A stretch of 36,040 nucleotides of DNA from Spirulina sp. CS-785/01 (GTDB taxonomy: Bacteria > Cyanobacteriota > Cyanobacteriia > Cyanobacteriales > Spirulinaceae). Positions 35,880-36,040 of this stretch are shown here, in pieces; positions within the stretch are counted from its first letter, which is position 1; each line of letters begins with the position of its first letter. A model generated the notes under the pieces. That model ran no database searches and was not told the DNA's origin. It worked only from the letters and a program-made list of their open reading frames with translations. A program made the position numbers and the translations under genes. The stretch is taken from contig NZ_JAQMSD010000091.1 in the NCBI RefSeq assembly GCF_028330525.1, positions 1 to 36,040 of the forward strand. Reading direction: 5' to 3'.

Positions 35880-36012
35880 AATCCCATCTCCCCTAGACTG
35901 ATGAGCTAGGGGCGACAGCCCCGCGCTCTATCCGACAGGGTGAGCGTCGGGAAGGATAGCCCGACAATTTGAGGATTCGATGTCCGAAAATTGTCAATCA
36001 GGAGTATTCTGT
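35880..36012. other. Highly structured non-coding sequence downstream of glpK
   Basis: Several stems occur in a row: CCCCTAG/CTAGGGG (9-base loop), GGGG/CCCC, CTATCC/GGATAG, GTCGGG/CCCGAC and GACAATTT/AAATTGTC. No open frame covers it. It could be the end of an IS element, a structured RNA or a terminator cluster; the window ends too soon to decide. The 93 bases between glpK and this region hold only GGTTCTGG-type short repeats. Confidence 0.45.
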
Positions 36013-36040
36013 TTCTCGACATAAGATTTTAGTTGGGAAA

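Noticed and set aside
35930-35990. Possible tRNA (GGATTCGATGTCC resembles a T-loop)
   Set aside because: No acceptor stem or anticodon arm can be formed around it at tRNA spacing.

Overview
The window is chromosomal DNA from a cyanobacterium. The evidence is a full-length magnesium-chelatase H subunit (chlorophyll synthesis), a cyanobacterial-type lipid-A-disaccharide-synthase-related protein, two DUF4347/DUF4114 surface proteins, cyanobacterial heptamer repeats, and at least 17 perfect HIP1 octamers (GCGATCGC), where about 0.5 would be expected by chance in 36 kb. The genus cannot be fixed from the sequence. No rRNA, tRNA or CRISPR array was seen.

Layout. 1-167: 3' end of an IS200/IS605-type tnpB and its right end, lying against the stop codon of trmFO. 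164-9222: trmFO, an orphan metal-type ABC permease and two large paralogous DUF4347 proteins, all on the minus strand. 9403-14526: a small exported protein (plus strand), then a thioesterase, phosphofructokinase, a gamma-glutamylcyclotransferase-like protein and a divergent subtilase (minus strand). 14.6-20.5 kb: an AT-rich accessory island, all minus strand. It holds a decayed UvrD-like helicase plus a DUF2290-like fragment, hicAB, two duplicated orphan hicB genes, a VapC-like PIN toxin broken by one amber codon, a higBA pair whose antitoxin lacks its DNA-binding half, three copies of a double-hairpin repeat, and an intact two-gene AAA ATPase + DUF4435/TOPRIM module that looks like a PARIS (AriA/AriB) anti-phage system. 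20.6-24.6 kb: chlH. 24.9-29.8 kb (plus strand): lpxB-related gene, two small membrane proteins, comEC and a conserved small protein. 29.8-32.4 kb (minus strand): an APH/NahK-like sugar kinase, a membrane protein and a RecB-like PD-(D/E)XK nuclease. 32.6-35.8 kb (plus strand): glmU and glpK. The last 250 bases hold a strongly structured sequence with no gene.

Function. The backbone genes are mostly unrelated housekeeping functions: tRNA modification, glycolysis, glycerol use, UDP-GlcNAc synthesis, chlorophyll synthesis and DNA uptake. The island between the subtilase and chlH is the accessory part. Most of its toxin and defence genes are eroded, while the ATPase/TOPRIM pair is intact and so is the best candidate for an active defence system.

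The least expected signal is compositional. Around most HIP1 sites the DNA runs from G-rich on the 5' side to C-rich on the 3' side, whichever way the gene is read.
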